Part shown: positions 12,011 through 26,919 of the stretch, piece after piece
Layout of the letters: each line of letters starts with the position of its first letter
Numbering within the stretch: position 1 is the first letter of the stretch
Source of the DNA: Karalla daura
Taxonomy: Eukaryota; Chordata; Actinopteri; Chaetodontiformes; Leiognathidae
Reading direction: 5' to 3'
Assembly (NCBI GenBank): GCA_029224185.1
Contig: CM055205.1
Coordinates: forward strand, 15,180,461 to 15,244,460
DNA length: 64,000 nt
Translations under genes and position numbers: made by a program
Notes under the pieces: generated by a model
What the model saw: only the letters and a program-made list of their open reading frames with translations
What the model was told of the DNA's origin: nothing
Databases searched by the model: none

Positions 12011-12990
12011 CTGCCTCTTCATCAGCTGTCACCTCTTCTTCATGCTGTCTTTCCCTCTGGTCGTTGCTCGTTTGGCGCTACGAATAGATAGCTGTTGTAA
12101 CTGCGTGCAATAAATGAACTGATGTATAAAATGAGTGCTTACATTTAGCAGTCCCCCCCCCCCCCCTGCCTCACAGAAAGTCTCCTTTCAAGTGGAAATG
12201 TAACAAATGAAAGGAGACAGGAGTAACAAATGTGAATGGTGTGTCCAGTCGGGGCTCACGTGGGTGTGAGGGTCATCCTGTAGGCTTCTAATCCCTGCTC
12301 TGGTCATCCATCTTAAATCTAATGTCATTGTCTGTGCTAACAAAGCTACAGCTGACCAGCTTCTGCACTGAAAGGCTTTTTTTTTTTTTGGTGCTTTCAC
12401 CAACAAGCGAGCAGGTGATTTTTTTTTTTTATAAAAGGTCAGATTATACAAAAGAGCCTTGTCAGACGCATGGAGTCGTTCTGTGTGATTTTATAAAAAT
12501 AGCCGCCACCTTAAAGGGCTCATTTTTAGTCGTCTGTCACTGCCTTTGACAGATTGATAAATTAGCTTGATGCCAGTTTCCTCTAATTTCTATGTTGATT
12601 AATGGGTCGTGGCAGAGTGTTAAAGTGCCCCACGCGCTGATCCAGCAGCTTAACGGTTCAACCAGCCACGATCCCAGCTTGGCTTGTTTTTCTGGACGTC
12701 ACCGTATGTTGTGCTGTATCCATATTAAAACGGATTGTAATCAGGGCAACCCCCACAAAGCACTGACACAAACATACGTTGTTGTTTTTTTCATTACTTT
12801 TATGTCTCTGTCTCTTAAAATGACACAGGAATTTACACCAATATCCATTTTTTCGTCTATTATGATTTCTGCTTTGAACCTTAACAGTGTCTACATCCAG
12901 CACACAAAAGCAGCCAATACAACTGTGACAGGCTCGAGTCCATCACAGGGCACTGGAGGGGCAAATATCCTCTGGAATAATGTTTCATGA
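10440..12990. other. Non-coding DNA with short simple repeats
   Basis: No gene recognised. It contains a (GA)n tract at 11980-12008, a C-run near 12153-12166 and T/A homopolymers near 12369 and 12421. Confidence 0.7.
11980..12008 (+). repeat. (GA)n microsatellite
   Basis: An uninterrupted tract of about 14 GA units. Confidence 0.93.
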
Positions 12991-13160
12991 GAACCTAATC
13001 AATAAGGACCTGGGGATTTTTATTTCCACATTCAGGATCATCAAGACGTCAAAGCTGTCAAATTAATTGTGGCACCTTCATATAATTAGACAAATTACAT
13101 TACAGAGGCAATGATTAACAGCCTGTATCATTAGTAAGAAGTCTAAATTAAGGCTGCACT
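12990..13160. promoter_or_regulatory. Homeodomain-motif-rich candidate conserved element
   Basis: A short repeat-free AT-rich block contains CTGTCAAATTAATTGTGG (TALE-type CTGTCA next to TAATTG) and further ATTA cores (ATAATTAGAC, AATGATTAAC). A regulatory role is inference. Confidence 0.25.
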
Positions 13161-13164
13161 TCCC

Positions 13165-15100
13165 ATGAGCGAGTTCCCCCTCATTTTCCCCGGTGGAGTG
13201 AATTTCCCTGGTGTGGGATTGCTCTATCTAACTCTTAAACACCCATTCGCCGTCTCAAATGATGTTGTTGCTTGTGTGTGTGCGTGTGTGTTTACTTTCT
13301 CTTTCACTTCAGTGAAGACGGTTAAGATGCTGGAACGATTTTCACCCCTCGACACTTTGTTCGTCCAGTATCCTTTGTTCGAAACGCTGGAAGCATTAGC
13401 AGCTTTTAAACTGAAACGCTGTGATCTCCAAAGCAATTTCGAAGATGAATCGACGCTAAAATGCTTGTTCACAGTTCTGGCCATCTCTAATGGTTCCAAC
13501 TTTTTTAATCGTGAACATCACTTCTATGAAGGATGATAATGAGCGTTTCTTCTCCATCGCCTTTCAATGTGATTTAAATAAAGGAGAACGTTAACACAGA
13601 GCATGGGGCTTCCTAGTTCATTTCCCCTTAAATGACCCGGAACAAACCTCCGCTCCCTCTGTGGCACAAAGGTCCCAGAGTGGGGATGAGAGTCAGCGCT
13701 GACAGACTGATGACTTCGAGGCACTGCTCGGTTTATCCCACCCCCACCCCCCTACCCACTCCACCCTCCCAAACCCCTGCACCACTAATGCAGCTATCCC
13801 CAACTACACCCTATTAACAAGAGTCTGAGAGCATTTTTTTTTGTTGTTAATGAAAAATCCTAGATGTGGAGAGAGAGTGATTAAAAGACCTTTATCCGTA
13901 ATCAACGAGCCTATACGAGGGATGTCCGTCGCTGTGACCTCTGCCCAGACATGCGTGGGGCTAAGCCCTCTTAGACCATCGCGACGGGTTATGAAATGAT
14001 GTTGATTTTACTGAGTGGGATCAAACAGAGGTAACAATTACACACATCTGGAGCATCATGTTTAGAATGCTTTAAAGCTAGAAATGGACATTGAAAGCGA
14101 ATTAAGCAGATGAGTGTCAGTGGGGCTTCCTTTGCGTGAGTGGACCGCAAATATGGAAGCGCATGCGTGCGCATGAGCGTGTGTGTGTGTGTGTCCATAT
14201 GTGTGTGTGTGTGTGTGTGTGAACAAGGATACAAGCTCAAGGCTGTACTTATTCAACAGAAAACAAGTCAGAACATGGTTACATGGTTCACCTGTCCTGA
14301 CAGAGCTGTTACACAATCGCAGCCCAGTTCAAGGCACATCACAGCAAACGACACAGGCTAGAAATTATAAGGCGTATTCATTTGATAACGTTTTCCCTTC
14401 ATTATCAGGTCGTGCACTGGAAATTTTGTGTTATGCTTGTAGACTTATGCCTCTCCTTTTGTTGCGTGTGTATCTGTTTTGATTTGGAGATTTGTTTTTG
14501 TAGCTGAATTTGTCATGCTTTGACCACACCCACAGGGATCAGATATTGCACAGAGATGGGGTTGTGTTTATTGTATTAATCCAAAGTCTTACTTTTATTT
14601 GAACAAGTCAGAGATGTGGCATCCACAGTTTTGTAAGTGGAAATTTTCTGATACTGTAAAGTTCATCAGTTGTGACACACACTGAAGTCATAGATAGCGG
14701 AACATTTCAAAAATTGATTTGATGCTTTTTTCTCTCTCTCTCTTTTCCTAATTCTGTTCCTAAATTCAATAGTAAAAAAGAAAAGAATCCCAAAGACTTC
14801 AGTAAGCTGTCCCCCCGCAGCTGCGCTGCTCTCCTAACATAATCCACTTGATTGACAGACAAAATGTGAACTTGACTTCCTGTGTCATGCAACCGCCCGA
14901 GCTTATTTTTCAAGGTTCATTTCCCAGTTTTAGCTACAAAACAACATTCCCAACAAGAGTAAGAAGTGAAAAGAGACTCCAGCCAGAGGGAGACTGCTGT
15001 CATTTATATCTGAACACAGGAACTCGAGCTCTGCGTCAGCTTTAATGCTGAGATACGAGAACTAAAAACTGGCTGACAACCAGGTGGATCATCTGAAATG
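13165..15100. other. Non-coding DNA
   Basis: A 123-codon frame at 13165-13536 resembles no family I know. TG repeats lie at 14179-14194 and 14201-14220. Nothing else supported. Confidence 0.65.
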
Positions 15101-15109
15101 TACAGATAT

Positions 15110-15365
15110 GAGAACGGGCCACAGAGGAGAAGGTCCCTGGTTCAAATCCCAGTCAGACCGAGTATTGGTCTGTATGGAGCTTGTATGTTTTGGGGATTTT
15201 TTTCCAGGTTCCTTCCACGGTCCAAAAACATGCATGTTCAGGTTTAACTGGAGACTCTAACTTGTCCTCATGGTGTAAGTGTGAGTGATGTGTGTGATGT
15301 GTGTGTCATATAATGACTGGTGACCTGTCCCCAGGAGACCCCAGCAACAGCATTAACGTACGATA
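15110..15365 (-). repeat. Teleost CCATCCAT-type repeat, reverse-oriented copy
   Basis: Landmarks on the plus strand are GTCCCTGGTTCAAATCCCAG, AGGTTCCTTCCACGGTCCAA plus AAACATGCATG, CTGGAGACTCTAACTTG and AGACCCCAGCAACA. Confidence 0.7.
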
Positions 15366-15479
15366 ATGTAAGACTAATGTATACAAGAGTGGTATTTATG
15401 TGTGATTCAAGGAGATATCATGCCGGCTGTGTCTCATGACCTGCATAACTAACCTCAGAGCCAATCCTCCAGCATCACC

Positions 15480-16200
15480 CGGTATTTCATGAGTGCACGT
15501 GAATGAATTTCACCATGCCACTTTCAGACGCTACTTGGCAGCTCGACTTTAACCTTTACCCGGGCTGTGCTGCTGCTGCGAGATCACGATCCATTAATAG
15601 CAGATCACCCACAGGGAAGATCTGTCAAAGCTCCATCGTACACACTACCCCACTGGCCAACATGGACACTCGGATTAAACCTCCACTAATACGATTTTTC
15701 ACTGGAACAGTGAAATTTGCCAATAGCAACGGGCTGAATAAGCGCACCAGACTGCGCTGAGCCCCCATATCTCTAGAGATGAACACAGCTTACTGTACAG
15801 GCACTAATGCCTGCTCAACGCTTATTGGTGGAAATCCAAATGAGAGCACATCATCCCAGATAGCATCCATATGTATCAGCATAGCAAGAGGTCCGGGCCA
15901 GGCTGTAAACAGACCATCCAGCTGTTGTGCCAGTTGTGTGGTAAACACAGCAAGGATTAGCCCCTGCTCTTTAGCGAGGAGATAATGATTCGAAAAGGCC
16001 CGAGGTCAGAGGTCGATTGCATGGGTCCTGGTTGTGTGGGCAGCATAATATGCTCCCTGTGTCCTGTCTGCATTCAGAAATAGAAAGACCTCTGGTCCGG
16101 GGTCGGCGCCACAGTATCCACTGTCACACCACAACCGCCAGGCTCAGATTAGCAGTTTGGAAGCACAGAAATCATAAACTAATACATATGGTGCAAATCA
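15480..16200. promoter_or_regulatory. Unique block, candidate conserved element
   Basis: A repeat-free stretch of balanced composition. Short frames at 15503-15760 and 15779-15985 show no recognisable domains. It could be regulatory or simply unique DNA. Confidence 0.18.
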
Positions 16201-16739
16201 TGTGCACAAGCGAGCAGGCACATGCCCAAAACTTGTGTGTGTGGGTGGGTGGGTGTGTTTACAATACAAAGCACAGAATTGCTCCTGATTTGATCCATGC
16301 GTAAGGCTGAGTGAGACATTTCCGGCACTTTAAACCACTGGATAAGTTGCATCAGGTAATAAGAGGCCTTCAGCGGCATAATGGACGCAAGTGAGTGCTC
16401 TAATACACAAGGGCAGCTCAGGCTATTAAGGTCAGCTGATGAGCATGACCTTAACTTCCCTCAATTATTAAATACTGTTACACAATATATAGACGAGTAT
16501 GAATAATCTCTCCCCATTCCAGGAGCAGGAGCAGCAGCTGTACTTATTCAATACAATCACACTGAAATCTCACCAAATCTACACCGGGTTATTATTGTGG
16601 AATGGTCCTGGGTTCAATGCTGCAATGCTGTAAAGAGGATAATGGAAAGCACAAACGTCTCATAATTCAATTAATCATATTTCATAATCCTAATCATATT
16701 TAGCATTTTTTGCTGTGAGATTAGGCCTTTTATGACATC

Positions 16740-16975
16740 CATTCATCCATCCATCCATCATCGTACACGTTTTGTTGAAGGTTTTGGTTGAAGGACAGGT
16801 GAACAGCTCATCACGGGACACACACACACACACATTCATTCTCACATTCACACCTAGAGGCAGTTGACTGACCCAAACATGCATGTTTTGTGATGCTGGG
16901 AGGAAACTGAACGACCTGTTGAAAACCCATGCAGACACAGGAAGCATATTATGCAAACTTCCTGTCTGACTCTCA
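16740..16975 (+). repeat. Teleost CCATCCAT-type repeat, copy
   Basis: It begins with CATCCATTCATCCATCCATC and carries TCATCACGGGACACAC, TTCACACCTAGAGGCAG, AAACATGCATG, GCTGGGAGGAAACTG and AACCCATGCAGACACAGG. Confidence 0.8.
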
Positions 16976-16999
16976 TGACATAACGTGCCTAAATAAATG

Positions 17000-18230
17000 C
17001 ATGCATGAGCTTTAAAGGCTTAGGGCTTCAGACTGACCCCGTCTTGATCTTGCAATGATATGATGTGTAGTTAGCAGCATTTAGAGCTGTTAGATTAGTG
17101 CTCCACTACCCATATCACATTAACACTGACTGAATTCATTACAATCTATTCTAGCGGCCCTGTCGAAACTGTCATCTCAGTCTTCTGCTTTTTAGCGGAG
17201 TATTTGTGTTCTGACTCCCTCCAGCTCAGCCTCAGATTGACCTGTCTGTTGAATTTCTGTTGCCGGTTTAAACTGTCAGGTTCAATCAGTCACTTGCGAA
17301 ACCGGGCTCGCATAAGCCGCTGCTTTTGCTCAACCGCCACCTGTGATTGTTTCTCTGAACTCTGTCATGTTGTAATCACCAATGGGAAGCTTTTGCGCAG
17401 AGAGACACTGATTCAGTGGTGATTTCTCCACACTCACGATCACGATGGGGGAATTAATCATTCTTCTGTTTACGCACTGAACACATCGAGACTCCTGAGG
17501 GTCGACCATGTTTTCAAAACTACTCACTCAGACTCGGAAAGCAATGCAGCGCTCTGGTCTCATTTAGTCAGTTTTTTGGTTCATATCTCTCCTTGTCATT
17601 GCTTCATTTTACATTGATCAACCCTGGTAATTGCTGCTAATATCAAGCCCTCGGGAGGATCAGAAACCGCTTTGGCATCGTCTAGTGAGGATTGAAATGT
17701 CAATCTCAGATGATGTCTGTTTCCAAAAGGTGCGTGACGCATGGGAGCACACCTCCTCGAGCGCTATGACAAACGTTAGAAACAGATGAGCTCTTTGTTT
17801 GGCGCGTCGTGTCCGGCCGCTTTCTACTGAAAAAACCTGTTCAACAGACAGGACTCGTCTCGCGCTCTCTCCCTGCACAAACATGTTCCCTTTTTTAAAG
17901 AGTCTCCTGTTACCCCCGAGGAGACAGCAAGCGAGCATGCATATGCATGGACGGGTGCGTGTATTGTCAGGTTACGGGCTGCAGACAGTGGAGCGAGTAC
18001 CCGCTAAACCCTGAGAGCAGGCAAGTGCACAGGGCGTGATGCATGGCGGTGTGGATGCACGGGAGAAATGCATGCAGAAAGATAGATTTCGACAATAATG
18101 GATGCGTTGTGCCGGTAGGGAGAATGCAGCCTGTTTAAGAATCATAGCTGAAAGCCAAGCCGTTTTAAGAAGGGGGGCAGTCCTATAATGCAGAAATCCC
18201 AAGGGGTAGCACCTGCCTGCCTATACAGGC
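17000..18230. other. Non-coding unique DNA
   Basis: No gene, repeat or structured RNA recognised. Confidence 0.7.
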
Positions 18231-18231
18231 A

Positions 18232-18234
<3 letters not shown>

Positions 18235-18281
<47 letters not shown>
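18235..18281 (+). repeat. (CA)n microsatellite
   Basis: About 23 uninterrupted CA units. Confidence 0.97.
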
Positions 18282-18283
<2 letters not shown>

Positions 18284-18479
18284 CACACACATACAGAGAC
18301 AGCATGCAGGGCCAGTGGAGGCTGTTGCTGTGGTGGTGTGAGGTGCAGAGTGGGGCCCCTCTTGGGCAGAGGGTCTTTGTTCCTCTTTCATGGGTTCTGC
18401 TTCCCTCTGATGATGGCCCCATTGTCCATGTTTCCAGTGGACCTGCACCATTCAGGCCTGCTGATAAAGCCCCCTTTCA

Positions 18480-18720
18480 CAAAACCAAAGCGGGGGGACA
18501 TGGATGGAAACCGGGAGAAAGGGGAGAGGAAGGCAGTGATGGAAGTGTGGAAAGGCAAAGGAGATGGGAAGGAGACATGCAGCAAGAGGCAGCGAGGGTT
18601 AAAGGCAGGAAAGAAAGGGTTGTGATGGAAGAGAGACTTCTGGAAGGCTGGTGAGATTTCTCCAAGCTTCAAAAAAACATCAGAGATAGAGGAAGAAAAG
18701 AACAAAAGAATAACTGGATT
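18480..18720 (+). other. Purine-rich tract
   Basis: About 240 bases of strong A/G bias on the plus strand, not a clean repeat. The open frames across it have low-complexity Lys/Glu/Gly composition. Confidence 0.6.
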
Positions 18721-18852
18721 GGAATGGAGTGTTTCAAAGTGGATGAAAAAAAGTCAAAGCTTTCCCCTCACCGGCTCTTCATCTGCTGATCTGAGATTAG
18801 CCATCAGGCGAACAGAAGCTCCCGTCTCTCCAGTTGTTTCTGGCACGTTAGA

Positions 18853-20457
<1,605 letters not shown>

Positions 20458-20496
<39 letters not shown>
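20458..20496 (+). repeat. (TG)n microsatellite
   Basis: About 19 TG units. Confidence 0.97.
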
Positions 20497-20499
<3 letters not shown>

Positions 20500-21480
20500 G
20501 GTCATTCACAGGGTCAGAGCTGAATTAACAGGTATCGGGTACAGAGCCAAGCAATTAAGAGACGCGACAAATGAGCATTTACCTTAATCCTAACACAAGC
20601 AGACATCATCCAAACAAAGACAAGCCTCTGCTGCCCAGACTGGGATATAAATACCCGTTTTGTGAATGGAGAGGGGGATGCGGATCTATAGGTTACGATG
20701 GTAATTACAGGCGGGCAAGGAGGGGGAGACAGGAAACGCTGAAACTGAGCGGCAAGCAAAGCCGCAGGGAGGATATGTTTTTAGAGGAGACGTGGATGTG
20801 TTCAGGACTCCCATCCGCACAGCAACAGGCACCGGGACAAAACAACAAGAAGAGAAAACAAGTAATGTGGAGGGAGGAGAGGAAAAAGACGAGATGGAGG
20901 AGTGCGGAGGGGGGTAGAATGAGTACACAGAGGAGCATGAAGCAGTCGTGTCGTATGACTTCGGTGTCAACCTGACACGCAGCGGCTCCATTTGATTTTA
21001 ATTAAATCGTACTCATACGCGAGCATGTTCGAATGCATTATCAGGAGTGCAACGTATGGAGACAGGAAGACTAATGTCATTTGAGCTGGGGAGGTATAGA
21101 GAGATAGGGGAAGTTAGGGAAGGCGGAGGAAGAGGGACGGAGCGGGAGGGGTAGGTTAAGTACAAATTTGGAACCACACAAGCCAACCACACTCTGAAAG
21201 ACTGTAATTTGGATTTTCCCAGAATAGCCAGTAAACGAGGGAGAGAGGAGGGACGGAATAACATAAACTCTTTAGCAGCACGCAACACGCACAACAACAA
21301 CACACTCTCCACGACAGGCATCGTATCTCACAAACACACTCATGTCATTTATATAGAGGTGAACATATAGGCAGTCACCACTGCACTTATAGGTTACTGT
21401 ACACCCTCGTGGGTCGGGATTACATTTATAACATGCAGGGAAAAAAAACGGTGTAGTACTCTCCTCGTGTTGCTGAAAAT
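20500..21480. other. Non-coding, purine-rich from about 20830 to 21260
   Basis: The plus strand is AG-rich (GGAGG/GAGAGG motifs). Frames are low complexity; no gene recognised. Confidence 0.65.
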
Positions 21481-21499
21481 ATTAAAGGAGTTTTTCCAC

Positions 21500-22110
21500 A
21501 TTTGGAGAACTATTCTTAGCAGTTTTATTGCTGAGAGCAAGAAAAGACCGATACAACTGGTCTCTGTAGAGTTAAGATGAAGCTACCCACCATTGCTAGC
21601 ACCTACGACAAATGTTACGCAGATAAGACTTTGTTTATCAGTGAGCTTTAAAGCTGCTGGTCAGGGCTTGTCCAGTTTTAAGCCAAGGTAATCACCTTGT
21701 CGCTTGGCACTTCTTCTTCTCTTTTCTGTTTTTTTCTCAGTTTTATGCTGATAGCTGAAGCGATATGAGAAGACTGATACGACTCTTGTCTCAGTACAGT
21801 AAATATGAAGCTGAAGCCTGTTAGAGCTCCTAGCCTAACATATTGACTGGAAGCTTCTGATTTCACAATACTTAGTATGCAAAACATGACAAAATCTACT
21901 TTCTAGCACCTCTAGCCACAGTTTTTGTACCAACACAGATATCACTCTGGTTTCGGTATGGTGAATATGAAGCTAAAGCCAGGGGCCGTTTGTAGTTTCT
22001 AAATCAACTACTGGACACAGAAACGCTAAAAACTTGACAAAACATGTAAATTGAACAAAATATACTCTCTAGTACCTCAAGCCACAGTGTTTGCGTGTTT
22101 AGCAACACTG
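21500..22110 (+). repeat. Tandem degraded copies of a teleost 'gtctcagtac...aatatgaagctaaagcc' repeat
   Basis: Three related segments occur at about 21540-21600, 21760-21900 and 21935-22110. Each has a GATAC/ATATC..ACT..GGTCTC or GTCTCAGTACAG segment followed by ATGAAGCT. The second and third are followed by CTAGCACCTCTAGCCACA or CTAGTACCTCAAGCCACA. This matches a common fish interspersed repeat whose family name I cannot fix. Confidence 0.55.
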
Positions 22111-24116
22111 TTGGTGCCGTTTTCAGTCCTAATGCTAAGCTAAGCTATCTGTTGCTGTGGCTTTTTAGTTCTGGTACACATGTGTTTTGCACAGTCACAG
22201 TGCAGGGAATAAAGTATGAAGCAAAACGTTCAGAAACCGTAAGCAATGTCTGAGGCATGCGATTCGTAACCTCCTAATGTGACGCTAAATAAGGTTATCA
22301 ATCACCCGTAAAATAAACACTTCTCTTGGTTTTTGTATCAAGTAAACAAATGAAATATTACACGTTAATTTAGGAACTCCATCCCTCTGCACCTCACAGG
22401 CCCACGGAGACGTTTACGTTTATTGTCGGTGAACCATACAATAATTCCAGCATCACTCTCCAATGTTTGCTCTGAAGCTAACAACACAAATGATTTGTTC
22501 CTCGATTTTTCATCTCTCCCCCGGTTTTCTCAGCTTTTTTTTAGCGCTGTGGTCATTGTTGTTTTTCGCTAACACAGATGTCTCCGTAACCAATCACGCC
22601 ACTTGTACAAGTAACTAATACTTGTGGTAACTTCCCCAAAACATCTGAAACCAATAATCTCATCAGCAGCAGTAGTGTCACGGCTGATTTATGACTTTGC
22701 ATTTAACACTTCTACACGGGCCCCGCAGCGCGCCGCACACAGATATCCATCTCTGTGGAGGTTACGTCCTCATCACCGCGCTCTCAGCGGCACGTCAGAC
22801 ACGCAGACACTGCACAGACGTGCGCACTCCCCAGCATCTGTCCGTCAAACCTACAGTTTTAAATATACACGCATTCGATGTAACTGGACACAGATGTTGT
22901 GAAAACCTCTGCAGGATCTGACATGCTGACTAAAACACTAACAGCGTGAATTGCAGAGAAGTATAAACAAAGTGTCATTCATCGCGCAGCGTTGGACAAA
23001 AAAAAGAGAAAAGAAATCCGCTCTGATATGTCAGGCACCCTCATATCTGTTTTACATGCAGCTTTACTTCATTATCACATAGGGAGTACATGTCACAATA
23101 GCACGATTCTGACTGGAAGATCGCTGGTTTCAATTCCGGCCCTGCTGGGAAAACGTTAATGGGGAAGAATAAAACCCGACAGAAACTGCTCGCTTACATT
23201 TCAGAAACTGCTGTAAAAGTGCCTGTGAGCAAGGTATTATTGCTTAATTGCGGCGTGTTGCAGGTTAATGAGGCAGCTGTGGAAGGACGGCTGCCAAACG
23301 GTGACAAAACCGAACTTTTTATGCCCGCTTTGGCGTTTGGCTGTGCTGAGTGAAAGCTGGCAAACGTATAGTTTTAACTTTCACAGCAGACCCTCGCAGC
23401 GAGGGAAAAAAGCTCGCTCTGATGTTCAGTAGCTGCTTAAAGGTAATCACTATTAATTAGGTAAGACTGGTGGACTGTTTGTTGCTGTTAATCCTGAAGG
23501 GGTTTCATGTTAATAATCATACACATGCTACCGTTCAAGTAATCTGCTTCTCTCTTGTCAAATCCACAACATAATCTTAATCTTACAGTCATGACCTTGA
23601 TTCCCTGTCAAAAAGTAACAGCACTTCCTCCCTTCATATAACGTAAACAGCCACTTTAAAAAAAAACTACTTAACTTGTGTCACTATTAATCTACTCAGG
23701 CCTGGAAAACAAAATAAATCTTTCTCTCAAGCCACTTATTGTCATAACTTCTTTGATATGAAGTGATGGCCTCTGTGGACTTTGGAAGTTCAGTCAATGC
23801 TCGCAAGTCCATTAAAGCACAATAGGTAATCAAAAACTAATTTGTCATTAGATAATAGTCTGTTCCTCTACGCTCCACTCTTTACCTGCATGGGACTAAA
23901 AATTCACAGTAGATTGTTACAATAAGCGAGGGCTACTTTAAACAGCATCATATCGTTTTTAACATATTCTTGACTGAAGTTGACACAGTGTGTGAGATGA
24001 TTGGACTGAGGGCATTTCCGTATGGGGTTTGCTTGGTCTTGTACTCTGCTTCCCTCATAGTCTAAAAATGTCCATTAAGATCATTTAGAGACTCCCAAGG
24101 CGTGAGATTGAATGGG
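22110..24116. other. AT-rich non-coding DNA
   Basis: No gene recognised. A short piece near 23105-23150 (GATCGCTGGTTTCAATTCCGG) resembles the end of the CCATCCAT-type repeat. Confidence 0.65.
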
Positions 24117-24143
24117 GTGTGTGTGTGTGTGTGTGTGTGTGTG
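24117..24143 (+). repeat. (TG)n microsatellite
   Basis: About 13 TG units. Confidence 0.95.
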
Positions 24144-24149
24144 CTCTGT

Positions 24150-26870
24150 GATGGACCGGCGATCTGTCCAGTCCCTTATGTGAGCTAAAGACTCCTGTGA
24201 AACCACTGGCTACAAGATAAGATAATGGATAGCAGGACGTTCTCGACTTGACTGACTCCCTTCATTAAGGAGAATGCACAGTTTTCCAATCTACTCTCAG
24301 TGTGTGTGCCGACCTCACATAGTGGCCCAAACATTTTACTCAGCCTCCGTTGTGCCCTCCAATCCATTTACTCTCTTCTTGTCTGTTTTCTTGTGCGTGA
24401 ACGTCCAACCACTCGTTCGGACAGGAAATGAAAACAGCGAACATAGGGCTGTGTGACCGCGGCGACGCCGTCAGGCCTCGGCGCTCCATGCGTTCTGCTA
24501 CAGCAGGTCATGCGGAAGAAGTAGGTCAGCCGCTGATTGAAACTGGGTCATTTTGGCCCACTGCTGGCAACCCTCGGGCCGGCCAATGTGGGTATTAAGT
24601 ATACGCTGCCCTCATTAACAAACAATCATTTTCTCGCCAGGATTATCACTCCGGGATCCTCCAGGATGACTTAACCTCAGTGTCAGTTTAACTATTAACA
24701 GAGGGGATTAGGATTAAGTTTCGTTCGTATATATTTTTTAGGATGTTTTTAAGATGCATTTCATGGAAAAGCAAAGAGGGAGTCAATGACGCAAGTTCCA
24801 ATTCATACATCTGTAAAAATGATGTCTCATCAATAATAAAGCATTGTTCTTGTTTTTGTAAAACTTGGGCTGGGTCATAAGGTTTTCATGGCAAGGATTA
24901 TATGAATAATGATGATATTTTATGTTCTTCCCAACATTAATTTATTTATACAGCATTGGATTAATGCCTTGAGGACACTGGGTTGCCCTGACATACATTA
25001 CTCCAATCTTATTCTAGGTAGAGGATATAATGTACATTTTGATCTAAATCTGTAGAGGAAGATTGATGCTGCTTTATGTTTTTGTACATTAGATCACTGC
25101 ATGGCCGTATGCAAAGGCCAAAGTGTTTTTATAGAGATTAAACAAACATGGGAGGGTTTGGATGGGGGTGGGGGGTCTATAACCATCCATCTATCCATCA
25201 TCATCTTATCTGCTTTGTATCCAAACAGTACTGAGGGAGTCTGCTCCAAAATCCCAAAATCCCTCTATCAGCAAGATTGGAACCAGAGACCCTCATGCTG
25301 TGAGGTGGCAATACCATTTACAGATCCACCATGTTGTTTCCTCCCTTTTTTTTGGTTCTGGATACACTGTACGAACACGAGAAAGACTCCTCTCCTCAAA
25401 CTCTCTCTAAGAGTCCAGATGATCTGATTTCTCTCAATGTCAAAGTTTTTCTTTAACACCAGAGCTAAAGCAATATTGAAAATGTTTATCCAGATAGGCT
25501 TGAGGTGTAATTGGTTTGGCGAACAGTTCAGTTTTTTCCCCGCAGCTCAGTTAGTTATTCAGACGTCCCCATTTATTAATCAGCGACTGCGACCGCAGAG
25601 GAAAGCCTTCCTTCCTGTGGGATGGTATTCACTTGCTAAAACACATTTGTGATTTTTATTGGCACCGAGTGTGTGTTATTACTGCAGTGTTCTTCTTCTC
25701 TATGGTTTCTGAAAAAGCAGCTCGGGGAGCGAGTCACTGCTGAGATGAGTCAGCCCATCAGAGGAAACCAGTATCACCACCAGCCATGTGTCATTATGTA
25801 TTCCCTGAACTTCCCTGCCGAGGCTCTGCGGACGTCCTTCACGGTGGCTCCGGAGTTTTGAGACGCTCAACACATCTGTCATTTTCATCCTTCGTTAGGT
25901 AGAGCAAATAACCTAAAGGTAGCCAGCTAGGGCCAAAACTGTGGAGATGAGCCAGACATGGCTTCACTTGTTTTGTTTGATTTGACGTGAGATTGAATTT
26001 CGGAGCAGCGGTAAACAAGCTGCGGGGCTCGCTTGACATCGGGGGGGGGAGGTGGAAACAAACCTTGGTTGTCGTGGCAAGTCATGGAAAAAGGTTTGAC
26101 GGCATTGTTTGTTTTGCAACGCGTGGGGCATTATCAGCCAAAATGTTGCCCAGTCAAACATAATATGTGGGTTTTTCCCCCCCTTTTCCTCCGTCTCATT
26201 TTGCATTTCCATCATGATTGCTCTTTGGCTACAGTGCCAGAATCAGTGAGGGGTTGCGGTGGTTTGAGTTGGATCACAGTGGATTTCTGAAAGTCATTCA
26301 GGCAACATTGTACAGTTAATCTGGGCGACATCTACTCTAATTGTTGCAGAGGACACTTTGTTTCCGTGTGGAACATCCTCCTCCTCGTGCGGATTTGACC
26401 GCATCGCTGCCTGTGAACGCAGTGACATTTTGTACTCCAGCTAATACACGGAACCCATACATGGCCAATTATTTCAGTTCCCAAGGTCATTTCGTCTTTC
26501 AGTCCAAATGTGAAGGCATTTTTTTGGCAAGCCCTGAACCATGTTTGGATGCAAATAAATCATCCTAATAGTGCACCATGACAGTCGGGATCTTTTAGTG
26601 GCTTTCATGCAGCTTTGAGTCAAATGTCCAGGTTTATTCTGCTTGATCCAGGGATCTCCTCATCACACATTCGTCTTCTCTTAACACCGGCTGATGAATG
26701 GGGCCTGATGAAAGATTGTCAGCGCGGAGTTGAATGTGCTCAGGTGTGTTTGTTCTGGCTACAAAGGTGCTGCGGACCGTTAACACGCCCATCAAGTGTG
26801 CACGCATGCAGACAAAGCAGCGTTTAATCACGCGAGCGGTGCACACGTGTCCGTGCACACACACCCGCGC
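24150..26870. other. Non-coding DNA
   Basis: Apart from a repeat fragment at 25180-25335, nothing is recognised. AT-rich stretches lie at about 24700-24950. Confidence 0.65.
25180..25335 (+). repeat. CCATCCAT-type repeat, internally deleted copy
   Basis: CCATCCATCTATCCATCATC and TTATCTGCTTTGTATCC are joined to the far end of the element (GATTGGAACCAGAGACCC, TCATGCTGTGAGGTGGCAA). The middle is missing. Confidence 0.65.
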
Positions 26871-26875
26871 ACACG

Positions 26876-26915
26876 CCCACACACACACATACAAACACAC
26901 ACACACACACACACA
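26876..26915 (+). repeat. Interrupted (CA)n microsatellite
   Basis: CA units with TACAAA interruptions. Confidence 0.9.
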
Positions 26916-26919
26916 GTTT

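Noticed and set aside
13165..13536. 123-codon frame starting MSEFPLIFPGGVNFPG
   Set aside because: It includes a TG-repeat CVCACV stretch, has no homology that I recognise, and the minus strand is equally open.
18183..18451. Frames with HTHTHT or CVCVCV runs (also at 7813-8301, 18719-19039, 26634-26976, 29013-29471)
   Set aside because: They are created by CA/TG microsatellites; no domain outside the repeat.
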